The notes: generated by a model not told the origin, from the letters alone. A stretch of DNA of 64,000 bases from Kaistia granuli DSM 23481 (GCF_000380505.1 NZ_AQYH01000006.1:124001-188000); one strand, 5' to 3'; positions 1 through 10,965 are shown, counted from the stretch's first letter. Numbers and translations: made by a program.

Positions 1-42
1 TCCGCTGATTGTCTCGGCCCGAGGGCGGCGCTAGGCTTCTGC

Positions 43-525
43 ATGCCCGCGCCCTTTGCGATCCGCCCAGCCAGAACGGAGGACGATCTCCGCGTCGTCG
101 TCGCCATGGTTCGCGCCTATGCGGCCTCGCTCGACATCGATCTCTGCTTTCAGGATTTCGAGGCGGAGATCGCCGCCATGCCGGGAAAATACGCGCCGCC
201 CGATGGCGAATTGCTGCTGGCGCGCAATGCCGAGGACGTGCCGCTCGGCTGTGTCGGATTGCGGCCATTGCCCGGTTTGGGCCTCTGCGAGATGAAGCGC
301 CTCTATGTCGCGCCCGATGGCCGCGGCCTGGGTCTCGGCCGCGCCCTGGTCGCCGCCGTCATCGGCGAAGCGAAGCGCATCGGCTATCGCGAGATGCGGC
401 TCGATACGCTGCCCAGCATGACCACGGCGCTGTCGCTGTACCGGAGCGCCGGATTCCGGACGATCGCGCCCTATTACGCGACCCCGATCGCCGGCACCGT
501 ATTCCTGGCGAAGGACCTCCATTAG
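43..525 (+). CDS. GNAT family N-acetyltransferase
   Basis: A 160-residue protein of the usual length for a single-domain GNAT enzyme, which moves an acetyl group from acetyl-CoA to an amine. The acetyl-CoA pyrophosphate-binding loop is visible as R-G-L-G-L-G-R at residues 94-100, after the core strand that ends in RLYVAP. The C-terminal part (SLYRSAGF) is the typical last helix and strand. The acceptor cannot be told from sequence; small-molecule and protein acetylation are both possible. The 42 bases before the ATG hold no recognisable gene. It precedes purD by 84 bp on the same strand. Confidence 0.85.
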   Translation: MPAPFAIRPARTEDDLRVVVAMVRAYAASLDIDLCFQDFEAEIAAMPGKYAPPDGELLLARNAEDVPLGCVGLRPLPGLGLCEMKRLYVAPDGRGLGLGRALVAAVIGEAKRIGYREMRLDTLPSMTTALSLYRSAGFRTIAPYYATPIAGTVFLAKDLH

Positions 526-609
526 CCGCCGCCGTTCCGCTAAGGGATTCGACAAGCGGCCCCCCGCTTGCTAAGCGCCGCGCACGGGATTCAAAGACGG
601 GCAGCTGGC

Positions 610-1887
<1,278 letters not shown>

Positions 1888-1932
1888 GGCGGTCGCAAGC
1901 CCCCGATCTTCTGTTGTTACCAAGGATAGAGA

Positions 1933-2157
1933 ATGACCGACGAAATCATCGTACGCGACAGCAACGGCACCCAGCTCAAAGACGGCGATTCCGTGACGCT
2001 GATCAAGGATCTGAAGGTCAAGGGCACCTCCGAGACAATCAAGCGCGGCACGGTGGTGAAGAACATCCGCCTGATCGACGATGCCGACACCTTCGAATGC
2101 AATACGAAGCAGGTGAAGGGCCTCGTGCTGCGCGCCGAGTTCGTCAAGAAGGCCTGA
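1933..2157 (+). CDS. PhnA/YjdM-like protein, C-terminal domain only
   Basis: A 74-residue protein matching the C-terminal domain of PhnA/YjdM proteins (V-x-D-x-N-G-x-x-L-x-D-G-D-S-V near the N-terminus, then a small beta-barrel with LKVKG and KRGTVVKNIRL). The E. coli protein has an additional N-terminal zinc ribbon that is absent here, a common arrangement in alphaproteobacteria. Despite the historical name, a role in alkylphosphonate use is not established and there are no phn genes in the window. A purine-rich AAGGATAGAGA precedes the ATG. It ends 5 bp before the convergent membrane-protein gene. Confidence 0.8.
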   Translation: MTDEIIVRDSNGTQLKDGDSVTLIKDLKVKGTSETIKRGTVVKNIRLIDDADTFECNTKQVKGLVLRAEFVKKA

Positions 2158-2162
2158 GCCGT

Positions 2163-2618
2163 TCAAACGAACAGGTTCTTGAAGGCGTCGAAGAGCTGCG
2201 GCAGGACCGGCGTTTTACCAAGCAGGGCGGCGCCGGCGCGCACGCAGTATAGGACCGCGATGAAGCCGGGAACGATCGGCAGTACGCAGAGCGCATAGGT
2301 CGTCTTGATCCATTCGTCGGCGGCTTGTCGCCCGCGCTTGAGGAAGAGCAACCGGAGCCCCTGAACGACCAAGGCGACCAGGCTGGCGGCCAGCGCCGAA
2401 ATCGCCATCCAGGCGACAACACCGCCCAGCGCAGCCGCCATCGGGGGCGTCAGTTCCGCCCCGGTCTTCGGCAGCGAGGCCAGGGCGCCAACCAGGATGA
2501 TTCCTGTGAAGGTGAGATGGCCAATCAGGAACTGAAGGAACGGCCGGTAAGAATCGACCCGTCTCTGACGGGCCTCCTCCAGGCTCTTGGAGGCTTCGAT
2601 ATACTCATCGAGCGTCAT
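2163..2618 (-). CDS. small membrane protein of unknown function
   Basis: About 151 residues with a charged, probably cytoplasmic N-terminus (a helix rich in E, R and S) followed by three hydrophobic stretches, one reading [14 protein letters not shown], a second [17 protein letters not shown] and a third [18 protein letters not shown]. No family recognised. Start: ATGs lie at 2624 and 2618; the purine stretch TAGGG is better spaced for 2618. A longer reading back to 2816 is possible but its first 60 residues look like untranslated, low-quality sequence. It is divergent from mutL. Confidence 0.6.
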   Translation of the reverse strand: MTLDEYIEASKSLEEARQRRVDSYRPFLQFLIGHLTFTGIILVGALASLPKTGAELTPPMAAALGGVVAWMAISALAASLVALVVQGLRLLFLKRGRQAADEWIKTTYALCVLPIVPGFIAVLYCVRAGAALLGKTPVLPQLFDAFKNLFV

Positions 2619-2833
2619 CGGCATGCACCCTACAAGAGCATTCGACGCGACAAGCAATACGCCCGCTTGCGGAGAACGGCACGCCGGAACAGCGATCAAA
2701 TCTCTGCGACCGTCCGATCCGTGACACGAGCCCATCTCCCCTGTCCCAGCCCCGGCAGCGCCGGCCGGCTCCGGCGCTTCCCTCGATCGGGCGAATCCGG
2801 CAGGATCGCCGGCCAACAGCCAGATTGAATTCT

Positions 2834-4666
2834 ATGACCGTCGTCCATCGCCTGACCGAAGACATGATCAACCGCATCGCCGCCGGCGAGGTGGTCGAAC
2901 GGCCGGCGAGCGTCGTCAAGGAACTGGTGGAAAACGCCATCGACGCCGGCGCGAAGCGGGTCGAGATCGTCACCGCCGGCGGCGGCGCGGCGCTGATCCG
3001 CGTCACCGATGACGGCGGCGGCATGACGCGCGAGGACCTCGCGCTCGCCATCGACCGCCACTGCACCTCGAAGCTGACGGATGACCTGCTCGATATCCGC
3101 ACGCTCGGCTTTCGCGGCGAGGCGCTGGCCTCGATCGGCGCCATCGCGCGCCTCTCGATCGCCTCGCGCCATGCCAGCGAACCGCATGGCTGGGAGATCG
3201 TCGTCGAGGGCGGCCTGGTGCATCCGCCACGCCCGGCCGGCCTCAACTCCGGCACGCGGGTCGAGGTCACGGACCTGTTCTTCTCGACGCCGGCCCGGCT
3301 CAAATTCCTGAAGGGCGAGCGGGCCGAGGCGACCGCCGTCACCGACATCGTCAAGCGCCTCGCCATGGCGCATCCGGAAGTGCGCTTCTCGCTCGCCGGC
3401 AGCGACCGCAGCGCGATCGATTATCCCGTCGCGCATGGCGACGAGCCCTTCGTCGAGCGGCTCGGCCAGATCCTCGGCCAGGACTTCGTCGACAATTCGC
3501 TCGCCATCGCGGCGGAGCGCGAAGGCATCCGCCTGTCGGGCTATGCCGGGCTGCCGACCTTCAACCGCGGCAACGGGCTGCACCAGTTCCTGTTCGTCAA
3601 CGGCCGCCCGGTGCGCGACAAATTGCTGATGGGGGCGCTGCGCGCCGGCTATGCCGACGTGATGTCGAGGGACCGCCACCCGGTCGCGGCGCTCCGGATC
3701 GATCTGGAGCCGCACGGCGTCGACGTCAACGTGCATCCGGCCAAATCCGATGTCCGTTTCCGCGATCCCGGCCTGGTGCGCGGGCTGATCGTCGGCGCGC
3801 TGCGCAACGCCATCCACCAGGCCGGCCATCGCTCGGCGACCACGGGCGGCGACGCGACGCTGGCCGCCTTCCGTACCGGCGCTCCAGCCGCCAACGGCTG
3901 GCGGCCCGCCGCGCCGGCCGCCGTGGCGCCTACCTCGTTCGCCGCCTGGCGCAGCAGCCCGGAGCCGGCCTACGTCACGGCGGCCGCCACGGGCTTCGCC
4001 GAGCCGGTGCAGCCGGCCTTCGCCAGCGTCGACGTGCCCTCGGCCGATGCGCGCGCCAACACGCCGGCCGAGATCAACCAGAGCGACCGGCCGCTCGGCG
4101 CCGCGCGGGCGCAATTGCACGAGAACTACATCATCGCCCAGACCAGCCATGGCCTGGTCATTGTCGACCAACACGCCGCGCATGAACGGCTGGTCTATGA
4201 GCGGATGAAGACGGCGCTGGCGCGCTCGGGCATCGCCAGGCAGATCCTGCTGATCCCCGATGTCATCGACCTGCCGGAGGACGATGTCGGCCGGCTCTTG
4301 AAGCGCGCCGACGAATTCGCCGAGCTCGGCCTCGTCATCGAGGGCTTCGGCCCCGGCGCCGTGGCCGTGCGCGAGACGCCGGCGCTGCTCGGCGAACTCG
4401 ATACGCGGGCGCTGCTGGTCAACCTCGCCGACGATCTCGCCGAATGGGACGACACGACGCGGCTCAAGGAAAAGCTCGACCACGTCGCCGCGACCATGGC
4501 CTGCCACGGCTCGGTCCGCTCCGGCCGCCGGCTGCGGCCGGAGGAAATGGATGCGCTGCTACGGGAGATGGAAGCGACGCCGGGCTCCGGCCAGTGCAAC
4601 CATGGCCGACCGACTTATGTCGAACTGAAGCTCTCCGACATCGAGCGCCTGTTCGGCCGGCGGTAG
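2834..4666 (+). CDS. mutL: DNA mismatch repair protein MutL
   Basis: 610 residues. The N-terminal GHKL ATPase is intact: E33-N34 in ENAIDAG, DDGGGM near 60-64, and GFRGEAL. A proline/alanine-rich linker (about residues 340-420) leads to the C-terminal dimerisation and endonuclease domain. The metal-binding endonuclease motif DQHAxxExxxxE is present from about D445, along with [12 protein letters not shown] and the terminal GQCNHGRPT, so this MutL should be a nicking endonuclease, as expected for an organism that lacks MutH. An in-frame TTG at 2825 is possible, but the ATG at 2834 aligns better with the family start. Confidence 0.96.
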   Translation: MTVVHRLTEDMINRIAAGEVVERPASVVKELVENAIDAGAKRVEIVTAGGGAALIRVTDDGGGMTREDLALAIDRHCTSKLTDDLLDIRTLGFRGEALASIGAIARLSIASRHASEPHGWEIVVEGGLVHPPRPAGLNSGTRVEVTDLFFSTPARLKFLKGERAEATAVTDIVKRLAMAHPEVRFSLAGSDRSAIDYPVAHGDEPFVERLGQILGQDFVDNSLAIAAEREGIRLSGYAGLPTFNRGNGLHQFLFVNGRPVRDKLLMGALRAGYADVMSRDRHPVAALRIDLEPHGVDVNVHPAKSDVRFRDPGLVRGLIVGALRNAIHQAGHRSATTGGDATLAAFRTGAPAANGWRPAAPAAVAPTSFAAWRSSPEPAYVTAAATGFAEPVQPAFASVDVPSADARANTPAEINQSDRPLGAARAQLHENYIIAQTSHGLVIVDQHAAHERLVYERMKTALARSGIARQILLIPDVIDLPEDDVGRLLKRADEFAELGLVIEGFGPGAVAVRETPALLGELDTRALLVNLADDLAEWDDTTRLKEKLDHVAATMACHGSVRSGRRLRPEEMDALLREMEATPGSGQCNHGRPTYVELKLSDIERLFGRR

Positions 4667-4680
4667 GGAGCGTTCCCTCG

Positions 4681-4801
4681 CCTCTCCCTGAGGGAGAGGT
4701 CGACGGCCGCAGGCCGGCGGGTGAGGGTTTACGCTCTCACCGGATTGGCCCCTAAACCCTCACCCGGCTCTTCGAGCCGACCTCTCCCGGAGGGAGAGGT
4801 G
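4681..4801. repeat. pair of inverted REP-like palindromic elements
   Basis: Two copies of a roughly 50-bp element lie head to head. Each contains a short hairpin (CTCTCCCT/AGGGAGAGG) followed by a second small palindrome and a GGGTGAGGGTTT end; the second copy (4751-4801) is the reverse complement of the first (4681-4733) with substitutions in the middle hairpin. The arrangement is typical of REP/BIME-type intergenic repeats in rhizobial genomes. It lies 14 bp after mutL and could end or stabilise its transcript. Confidence 0.7.
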
Positions 4802-4901
4802 AGGAAAGAACCATTCGGCCCGCGGGAACATTTCCACCCGACGCCGGCAGCGACACTCCGGCCAGTTGCGCCGGAACGCGATCCGCACGATATTCGCGCT
4901 C

Positions 4902-5126
4902 ATGAACCGTATTGAACCAGCCGGGCGCGGCGGCGAAGCGCGCATTCGTTATCTCGATGGCGATTACCAGATCCTGTCGCCAGGCGCCTTCGTGCGCTGC
5001 GCGGTGACCGGGGTGGCCATTCCGCTCGACGAGCTCAAATACTGGAACGTCGCGCATCAGGAAGCCTATGCCGACCCCGCGACCTGCCTCGCCCGCCACA
5101 AGCAGCTCGGCCTGACCTGGAGCTAA
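4902..5126 (+). CDS. DUF2093 domain-containing protein
   Basis: A 74-residue protein matching DUF2093: RYLDGDYQILSPGAFV, then RCAVTG, IPLDELKYW and a terminal QEAY segment. The function is unknown. In many Hyphomicrobiales this gene sits next to lpxK, as here (convergent, 130 bp apart), which hints at but does not show a link to envelope synthesis. The ATG at 4902 starts the family alignment; the upstream in-frame codons add nothing family-like. Confidence 0.85.
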   Translation: MNRIEPAGRGGEARIRYLDGDYQILSPGAFVRCAVTGVAIPLDELKYWNVAHQEAYADPATCLARHKQLGLTWS

Positions 5127-5133
5127 GAGCTGT

Positions 5134-5228
5134 CGTCATCCCGGGCTTGACCCGGGATCCATTCAGCGGGTTGCCTGCCGCGCCGAACGCTTTGCGCTGC
5201 ATGGATCCCCGCCTTCGCGGGGATGACG
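5134..5228. repeat. intergenic palindromic repeat, family A copy 1
   Basis: The ends are complementary: it opens with GTCATCCCGGGCTTGACCC and closes with a GGGGATGAC end preceded by the small hairpin CCCCGCCTTCGCGGGG. This is a repeat type seen very often between genes in Hyphomicrobiales. It fills most of the gap between DUF2093 and lpxK, where both genes end. A second, inverted and diverged copy is at 12878-12988. Confidence 0.75.
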
Positions 5229-5256
5229 GAGGGGCGCGCCCCCGTCAGGCAGCCCC

Positions 5257-6273
5257 CTACCTTGTCGGAATCCTACGCACGACCTCGGCGATCATCGCCG
5301 CGATGCGGGCCTCGTTCTCGAACGTCATCTGCACCTCGAACACCTTGGTGCGCTGGCGCAAGGTGGCGAGATCGCCTTCGGCGCGGGCGAGACGCGCGTA
5401 GTCCTTGCTGGTGGTGATCAGCTCGAGACCTTCCGCCTCGGCGCGCGCGAGCAGCTTGCGCGCATCCTCGGCCGAATAGGCGTGGTGGTCGGGAAATGCC
5501 TTCACGTCGGTCAGCGGCACGCCGGCACGGTCGAGCGTGTTGAAGAATTTCTCCGGCCTGCCGATGCCGGCGAAGGCCAGGAAGGAACGCGGTCCCCAGA
5601 CCCGCCGGGACGCAGGCTCCAGCTTCGCCTTCAGCACCGTGCGCCCTGCCCGCGCGATCCGGCGCACCATCTTGTCGCCAGGCTTGCCCTCGCCGACGAC
5701 GATGACGGCGTCAGTGCGGACGATCTGCGCCCGAAGCGGCGCCCGAAGCGGACCGGCCGGGAAGACGCGGCCATTGCCGATGCCCGCCGCGCCATCGACG
5801 ACGATAAGCGACAGATCCTTGTGCAGCGACGGATTCTGGAAGCCGTCATCCATGATGATGAGATCGACGCCATGCTGCGCCAGCAGCGGCAGCCCGGCCG
5901 GTCGGTCGGGCGAGACGACGACGGGACCGGCGGCGGCGAGCAGCAGGGCCTCGTCACCGACTTCCGAAGCGCCATGTAGGGTGGGATCGACCAGCAGAGG
6001 CTTGGGCGCCTTGCCGCCATAGCCGCGCGTCAGGAAGCCGGGCTTCAGACCCTGCGCCTTGGCGATCCGGGCCAACGCCAGCGCGGTCGGCGTCTTGCCG
6101 GCGCCGCCGACGACATAGTTTCCGACGCAGATGACCGGCACCGAGGCCGCCACCCTGGGCGCGCGGCGCAGACGACGGCCGGCGACAAGGCCATAGAGAG
6201 CGGCGAAGGGCGCCAGCAGCAACGCCGGCACGGAGACGCGTTGCAGCCACCAGAAGCGCGGCGCCTGGATCAA
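5257..6273 (-). CDS. lpxK: tetraacyldisaccharide 4'-kinase
   Basis: Phosphorylates the 4' position of the lipid A disaccharide precursor, making lipid IVA at the inner membrane. The N-terminus has the family APRFWW sequence and a membrane-anchoring helix (PALLLAPFAALYGLVAG), then the Walker A loop VGGAGKTPTA. DDGFQNPSLHKDLSL is the conserved DDGFQ motif. Length 338 residues is normal. The start codon is a TTG that overlaps the stop of waaA by 4 bp (TTGA), implying translational coupling. Confidence 0.95.
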   Translation of the reverse strand: MIQAPRFWWLQRVSVPALLLAPFAALYGLVAGRRLRRAPRVAASVPVICVGNYVVGGAGKTPTALALARIAKAQGLKPGFLTRGYGGKAPKPLLVDPTLHGASEVGDEALLLAAAGPVVVSPDRPAGLPLLAQHGVDLIIMDDGFQNPSLHKDLSLIVVDGAAGIGNGRVFPAGPLRAPLRAQIVRTDAVIVVGEGKPGDKMVRRIARAGRTVLKAKLEPASRRVWGPRSFLAFAGIGRPEKFFNTLDRAGVPLTDVKAFPDHHAYSAEDARKLLARAEAEGLELITTSKDYARLARAEGDLATLRQRTKVFEVQMTFENEARIAAMIAEVVRRIPTR

Positions 6274-7607
6274 CGAAGCTTCCCCCTGCTGCCGGGTGCA
6301 TCGCCGCGATCTTCCAGCCGCGCCGCGATCGCCAGCGGTTCCAGATAGGGCACCAGCGCCCGCATCGTCGCGTCGAGCGCGCCGGTGAAGGTGGCGATCG
6401 CCTCGGCCGCCTTGGTGGCGCGCCGGCGCATCGCATTCGGATCGGCGAAGAGGTCATCGAGCACCTTGGCGAGCTGCTCGGAGCTGCGGACCACCTCGGC
6501 GCGGCCGCTGCGATCGAGGGCCGCGTAGATTTCCGCCGCGTTGTGGACATGCGGACCATGCAGGATGGCGGCGTTCAGCTGCGCCGGCTCGATCGGATTG
6601 TGGCCGCCGACCGGCACCAGCGTACCACCGATGAAGGCAATCGGCGCCACCCGATAGAAGATGCCGAGCTCGCCCAGCGTATCGGCGAGATAGATGTCGG
6701 TCCCGGGCGTGATGGCCTCGTCGAGGCTGCGCTGCGCCACGACAAGGCTCTTGGCCGCGAGCTGTTCGCGGATCGCGGCGCCGCGCACGGGATGGCGCGG
6801 CACGATGATGGTGAGGAGATCGGGCCGGCGATGGCGCAGCACCCTATGCGCCGCGGCGATCACCTCTTCCTCGCCCTCATGCGTCGAGGCGGCGACGAAC
6901 ACCGAGCGGCCCTCGACCAGGCGCTGGAAGCGCTCGACCGTCTCGGGCGCGGCGTGCGGCGGTGGCACGTCGAATTTCAGATTGCCGGTGACGCGGACGT
7001 TGCGCATGCCGAGCGCCGCCAACCTTTCGCCGTCGCCGTCGCTCTGCGCCAGCGCCATCGTCACCTTGCCGAACAGGTTGCCACGTCCGCTGGCGATCTG
7101 CTGCCAGCGCCTGAACGAGCGCTCCGACATGCGGGCATTGACGAAGACGTGCGGAATGCCGCGCGTCGCCAACCGGCTCATGGTGACGGGCCAGATCTCC
7201 GATTCCACCGACAATGCGAGGTCCGGCTTCCAGTGGTCGAGGAAGCGGTCGATATAAGGCACGATGTCGAGCGGCGCATACTGGTGCAGCGCCCCCTTCG
7301 GCAGGCGTCGCGCCGCCTCGGCCGCGCTCGTCACGGTGACCGTGGTGAAGAGGACGTTCAGCCCCTCCTCGACGATGCGGGCTACCAGCGGCAGCACGGC
7401 ATTGGTCTCGCCGACGCTGGCGGCGTGGACCCAAACCAGCGGTCCGGCCGGCCGAACCAGGCCGGCCTGGCCATAACGCTCGCCGCGCCGGGCCGGGTCT
7501 TCCTTGCCCTTGGCGGTCCGGTAGGCGAGGAGCAGCGGCACCAGCGGGCGCGCCAGGTGGCCGGCGAGACGATAGGCGGTCAAGGCCGGCCCTGGGCGCT
7601 CAGACAT
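6270..7607 (-). CDS. waaA: 3-deoxy-D-manno-octulosonic acid (Kdo) transferase
   Basis: Adds Kdo from CMP-Kdo to lipid IVA. 445 residues, slightly longer than the E. coli enzyme. The N-terminal glycosyltransferase domain has LVWVHAASVGE with the conserved catalytic glutamate, and the C-terminal half has the donor-site region with GGTLVPVGGHNPIEPA. It overlaps the upstream acyltransferase gene by 8 bp and lpxK by 4 bp, so the three genes are one transcription unit. Whether one or two Kdo residues are added cannot be read from the sequence. Confidence 0.95.
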   Translation of the reverse strand: MSERPGPALTAYRLAGHLARPLVPLLLAYRTAKGKEDPARRGERYGQAGLVRPAGPLVWVHAASVGETNAVLPLVARIVEEGLNVLFTTVTVTSAAEAARRLPKGALHQYAPLDIVPYIDRFLDHWKPDLALSVESEIWPVTMSRLATRGIPHVFVNARMSERSFRRWQQIASGRGNLFGKVTMALAQSDGDGERLAALGMRNVRVTGNLKFDVPPPHAAPETVERFQRLVEGRSVFVAASTHEGEEEVIAAAHRVLRHRRPDLLTIIVPRHPVRGAAIREQLAAKSLVVAQRSLDEAITPGTDIYLADTLGELGIFYRVAPIAFIGGTLVPVGGHNPIEPAQLNAAILHGPHVHNAAEIYAALDRSGRAEVVRSSEQLAKVLDDLFADPNAMRRRATKAAEAIATFTGALDATMRALVPYLEPLAIAARLEDRGDAPGSRGKLR

Positions 7608-8403
7608 TCGGTTTGCCGACGCGCTGATAGGCTCGCTCGGTCACGCGGTTAAGCTCGTTCTCCAGCTCCTGCCGCTTCTGCTCAACCAGCGCCTCGTCGG
7701 CATCGTCCGGCACGTAGATCGGCACGCCGAAGACGCAGACACCCTTGCTGAAGGGCAGGTTGACCGTCGTGCGGTCCCAGTTCTTCAGGACGAAATGCCG
7801 GCTGGTGGCAACCGCGACCGGCACGATCGGCCGGCCGGAGGCGCGCGCCAGCATGATGATGCCGGGTCCGGCGCGGCGCGATTTCACATTGGAGAGATCC
7901 GCGGTCATGGCGACGGTCGCGCCCTGCGCCAGCGCCGCCTTCATCTCGAGGAAGCCACGCAGGCCGCCCTTCTCGATGACGCGCGAGGCCGAGCGCGCCG
8001 CCGAGGCGCGCACCGTGCCGAGGCCGAGGCTCTCGGCCGCGATGGCGTTGATCTCGCCGTCGCGATGGCGCGAGATCATGACGCGGACATCATGGCCTTC
8101 GCGGCGGATGAACGGCACCATCAGGTGCTGACCGTGCCACATGGCGACGATGCCCGGCAGCAGATGGCCGAAGAACTCGTAGGGATCGCTGGGCTCGAAT
8201 TCGAGCGTGCTGGTGCGGCGGACAAAACGCAGATACGCCGCCGCCGACCGACCGGCGAGCCGGGTCGCCTGGTCCGATGTCGCGATCCTCTTCAAGAGGC
8301 CTGGGCGCTTGCTGCGCCTCTTTGCCTGTGCGTCCGCCAAGTTCGATCTGTCCCTTCCGGCCGCCGCGACCGCGACGGTATTAATATCCGCCCCGGGCGC
8401 CAT
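7600..8403 (-). CDS. DUF374 lysophospholipid acyltransferase-like protein
   Basis: 267 residues of the DUF374 family, related to LpxL/PlsC-type acyltransferases. The likely HxxxxD-type motif is in SRHRDGE, and VAMWHGQH and MTADLSNVKSRRAGPG are typical family blocks. Its position directly before waaA and lpxK, as in Brucella and Rhizobium, suggests an acylation step in lipid A or another envelope lipid. The acyl donor and acceptor are not known. The first 40 residues are poorly conserved, so the true start may lie downstream of the ATG at 8403. Confidence 0.82.
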   Translation of the reverse strand: MAPGADINTVAVAAAGRDRSNLADAQAKRRSKRPGLLKRIATSDQATRLAGRSAAAYLRFVRRTSTLEFEPSDPYEFFGHLLPGIVAMWHGQHLMVPFIRREGHDVRVMISRHRDGEINAIAAESLGLGTVRASAARSASRVIEKGGLRGFLEMKAALAQGATVAMTADLSNVKSRRAGPGIIMLARASGRPIVPVAVATSRHFVLKNWDRTTVNLPFSKGVCVFGVPIYVPDDADEALVEQKRQELENELNRVTERAYQRVGKPNV

Positions 8404-8421
8404 GGCGCGAAGGCGGTGTGC

Positions 8422-8658
8422 TCAGCCCGTCGTCGCGTCGGGATCGAGCAGCCTGTGCAGATGCACGATGAAATAGCGCGTCTGCGCGTTGTCGACCGAA
8501 CCCTGCGCCGCCTGCTTCCAGGCGTCATAGGCGGTCTTGTAGTTCGGATAGATGCCGACGACGTCGAGCTTCGACAGATCGGCGAACTCCGTCGACCCGA
8601 CCGAGCTCAGCTCACCACCAAACACCAGATGCAGAAGCTGCTTGTCCGTACCAGGCAT
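8422..8658 (-). CDS. DUF4170 domain-containing protein
   Basis: A 78-residue protein matching DUF4170: LLHLVFGGEL, VGIYPNYKTAYDAWKQAAQ and YFIVHLHRLLDP. The function is unknown, but the gene keeps its place between cysQ and the DUF374 acyltransferase gene across rhizobial genomes. The ATG at 8658 follows the purine-rich AAGGAGACG and begins the family match; the longer in-frame reading upstream overlaps cysQ and is not credible. Confidence 0.85.
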   Translation of the reverse strand: MPGTDKQLLHLVFGGELSSVGSTEFADLSKLDVVGIYPNYKTAYDAWKQAAQGSVDNAQTRYFIVHLHRLLDPDATTG

Positions 8659-8695
8659 GTGTCGACGTCTCCTTGTCCAAACCGGTGCCGCGCGT

Positions 8696-9529
8696 CTAGG
8701 ACGCAGTAGATCCCAAGGCGCCTCGTCCGGCCTCGGCTTCCGCGATGATGGTCTCGGCCGCCGAAGCAAGCGCGGGCGTCGAGGCGATCAGGGCCGGATG
8801 GCGCGGTTCCGCGCCATTGAATCGGAGCCGCGCGCCCTCAAGATCGCGCAGCGTACCGCCTGCTTCGTGCACCAAAAGGTCCACTGCCGCAAGATCCCAA
8901 TCATAGGCGCCCGGCCGTGCCGTCGCGACATCGACGCGGCCGGCAGAGACCAGCGCGAAACGGTAGGCGAGCGAGGGGGTGAAGCGGCGCTCGGTCGCAT
9001 CCATGCCGCGCGCGGACATGGCCCGAAGGTGCCGCGCCGGCCCGGCGATGCGGGCACCTTCCATCCTGTTCCTGCCGCTGACGGCGAGTCGCGCGCCGTT
9101 CAGCCGCGCTCCCTGGCCCACGACGCCCTCGAACAACTCGGCCCTCACCGGGGCGAATAGGGCCGCCGCCGCCGGCGTATCCGCCTCGACGATCGCGACC
9201 GAGACGCACCAGTCGGGATGCCCATCGATGAAGCCGCGCGTGCCGTCGATCGGGTCGACGACGAAGACGCGGCGGCGTCCAAGCCGGTCCGGCGTGTCGG
9301 CGGTCTCCTCGGATAGCCAGCCATAGTCGGGCCGCGCCGCCATCAGCGTCGTGCGCAGATAGTGGTCGGCGGCGAGATCGGCCTCGCTGACCGGCGAACT
9401 GGCGCCCTTGATCCACACCTTCGGGTCGCGCTTGAAATAGCCAAGCGCGATCCGCCCGGCTTCCTGGGCGGCCTCGACGATCAGCTCCAGATCGGCGGTC
9501 CTGTCTAGCACTCGCTCAGCGTCCGGCAA
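8696..9529 (-). CDS. cysQ: 3'(2'),5'-bisphosphate nucleotidase / inositol monophosphatase family
   Basis: 277 residues of the IMPase superfamily. The metal-site motifs are present: LSEET (glutamate ligand), VDPIDGTRGF (D-P-x-D-G-T) and YDWDLAAVDLLVHEAGG (W-D). The TRGF variant after the DGT favours the CysQ branch, which removes the 3'-phosphate of PAP during sulfate assimilation, over inositol monophosphatases. The start is uncertain: a TTG at 9529 has GAGGG about nine bases upstream and overlaps pmbA by 14 bp; a GTG at 9511 is the alternative. Confidence 0.85.
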   Translation of the reverse strand: MPDAERVLDRTADLELIVEAAQEAGRIALGYFKRDPKVWIKGASSPVSEADLAADHYLRTTLMAARPDYGWLSEETADTPDRLGRRRVFVVDPIDGTRGFIDGHPDWCVSVAIVEADTPAAAALFAPVRAELFEGVVGQGARLNGARLAVSGRNRMEGARIAGPARHLRAMSARGMDATERRFTPSLAYRFALVSAGRVDVATARPGAYDWDLAAVDLLVHEAGGTLRDLEGARLRFNGAEPRHPALIASTPALASAAETIIAEAEAGRGALGSTAS

Positions 9530-10859
9530 TCATCATGCCCTCGATCGCCACGGTCGGCGCATTGAAGGCGTAGCGATATTCGAGATCGCTGGCGGCGGTC
9601 AGGCGACGGAACATGTCGCGCATGTTGCCGGCGATGGTGATCTCGCTCACCGCTTCCGCCAGCTTGCCGCCGGTGATGCGATAGCCGCTGGCGCCGCGGC
9701 TGTAATCGCCCGTCACGCCATTGGCGCCATGGCCGATCAGCTCCGTGACATAGAGCCCCTCGCCGATATCGGCGATCAGCCCCTCCGGCGATTGCGCGCC
9801 CGGCAGCAGCGTCAGATTGGTGGCGCTCGGATGCGGATTGCTGCCGCCGCCGACGGCGCGCCCGTTCGTCTCCAGGCCGAGCTCGCGCGCCGTGGCGCTG
9901 TCGAGGAACCAGCGCTGCAGCACGCCGTCAGTGATCAGGTCGAACGGCGCCGAGGCAACGCCTTCGCCATCGAAGGGCCGCGAGGCGAGGCCGCGAATGC
10001 GGTGCGGATCGTCTGTGATGCGGATGCCGGGGGCGAAGATAGCTTCGCCGAGCGCCTTCTGCAGGAAGCTGGTCTTGCGGGCGATGGCGGCGCCATTGAC
10101 AGCGCTGGAGAGATGACCGAGCAAGCTGACGGCGACGCGCGGGTCGTAGACGACGGTGGCGTTGCCGGTCGGCATCTGGGTCGGGTTCAGGCGGCGAACG
10201 GCGCGCTCGGCCGCCTTGCGGCCGATCTCGGCCGGATCCGGCAGATCGGCGGCATGGATCTTGGAGGCGCTGTCATAGTCGCGCTCCATGCCGGTGCCCT
10301 CGCCGGCGATGGCGGTGGCCGACACGCTGTGGCGCGAGCCGAGATAGGAACCGGTGAAGCCGTGCGATGTCACCAGCACGGCGCCGGCGAGCGACCAGCC
10401 GGCCGAGGTGCCGCCGGACTTCGAGACGCCGGGCACGGCCAGCGCGGCACCTTCGGCGCGCGTCGCGCGCTCGATCAGCGCCTCCACGGAGGGGATCTCC
10501 GAATCAAGCAGATCCAGCTCCGGAAACGAACGGGCGAGCCGGTCGGCCGGCGCGAGACCTGCGAAACGATCCTCCGGCGCCACCCGCGCCATGGCGACGG
10601 CACGCTCGGCCAGTTCGTCAGCGGGCGACAACCCGTTGGTCGAAACGCTGGCGTGGCGATTGCCGATGAACACGCGCAACGCCAGTTCATCGCCCTCCGA
10701 GCGCCCGGTTTCCTCGACGGCGCCGTTGCGGATATCGACCGAAAGGCCGATCCGGCGGAAAGCGACGGCATCGGCGGCGTCGGCGCCAGCCCGCTTCGCG
10801 GCCTCGACGAGCTTGGCTGCGGTATCGACGAGGCGGGACTGATCTGGCAGGGCGGTCAT
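9516..10859 (-). CDS. pmbA: TldD/PmbA family metalloprotease subunit
   Basis: 447 residues of the TldD/PmbA family. TldD and PmbA form a complex in E. coli that processes microcin B17 precursors and degrades CcdA. PmbA-type features include the C-terminal EGMMIAG, and the HExxxH-type zinc motif of TldD is not visible here, which fits the partner subunit rather than the catalytic one. The ATG at 10859 is preceded by GGAGAAG at good spacing. It is the first gene of a minus-strand run reaching to lpxK. No tldD partner gene is in the window. Confidence 0.9.
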   Translation of the reverse strand: MTALPDQSRLVDTAAKLVEAAKRAGADAADAVAFRRIGLSVDIRNGAVEETGRSEGDELALRVFIGNRHASVSTNGLSPADELAERAVAMARVAPEDRFAGLAPADRLARSFPELDLLDSEIPSVEALIERATRAEGAALAVPGVSKSGGTSAGWSLAGAVLVTSHGFTGSYLGSRHSVSATAIAGEGTGMERDYDSASKIHAADLPDPAEIGRKAAERAVRRLNPTQMPTGNATVVYDPRVAVSLLGHLSSAVNGAAIARKTSFLQKALGEAIFAPGIRITDDPHRIRGLASRPFDGEGVASAPFDLITDGVLQRWFLDSATARELGLETNGRAVGGGSNPHPSATNLTLLPGAQSPEGLIADIGEGLYVTELIGHGANGVTGDYSRGASGYRITGGKLAEAVSEITIAGNMRDMFRRLTAASDLEYRYAFNAPTVAIEGMMIAGR

Positions 10860-10965
10860 GGTACTTCTCCGTTCCCCCTTGTGTAGGGATCGCAAGGGCT
10901 AGCGACAACCCCGGCGACAATCCGGCGCGGCTGGCACAGCCGCCGATGCGCGCTTGCTAAGTGCC

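Noticed and set aside
2696..4507. 603-codon open frame on the strand opposite mutL
   Set aside because: It mirrors mutL codon positions, has no family features and is rich in R, G, A, D as expected for antisense frames in high-GC DNA.
10930..10960. possible sigma-54 promoter (TGGCAC followed by TTGC)
   Set aside because: The distance between the two elements is much greater than the fixed spacing of -24/-12 promoters.
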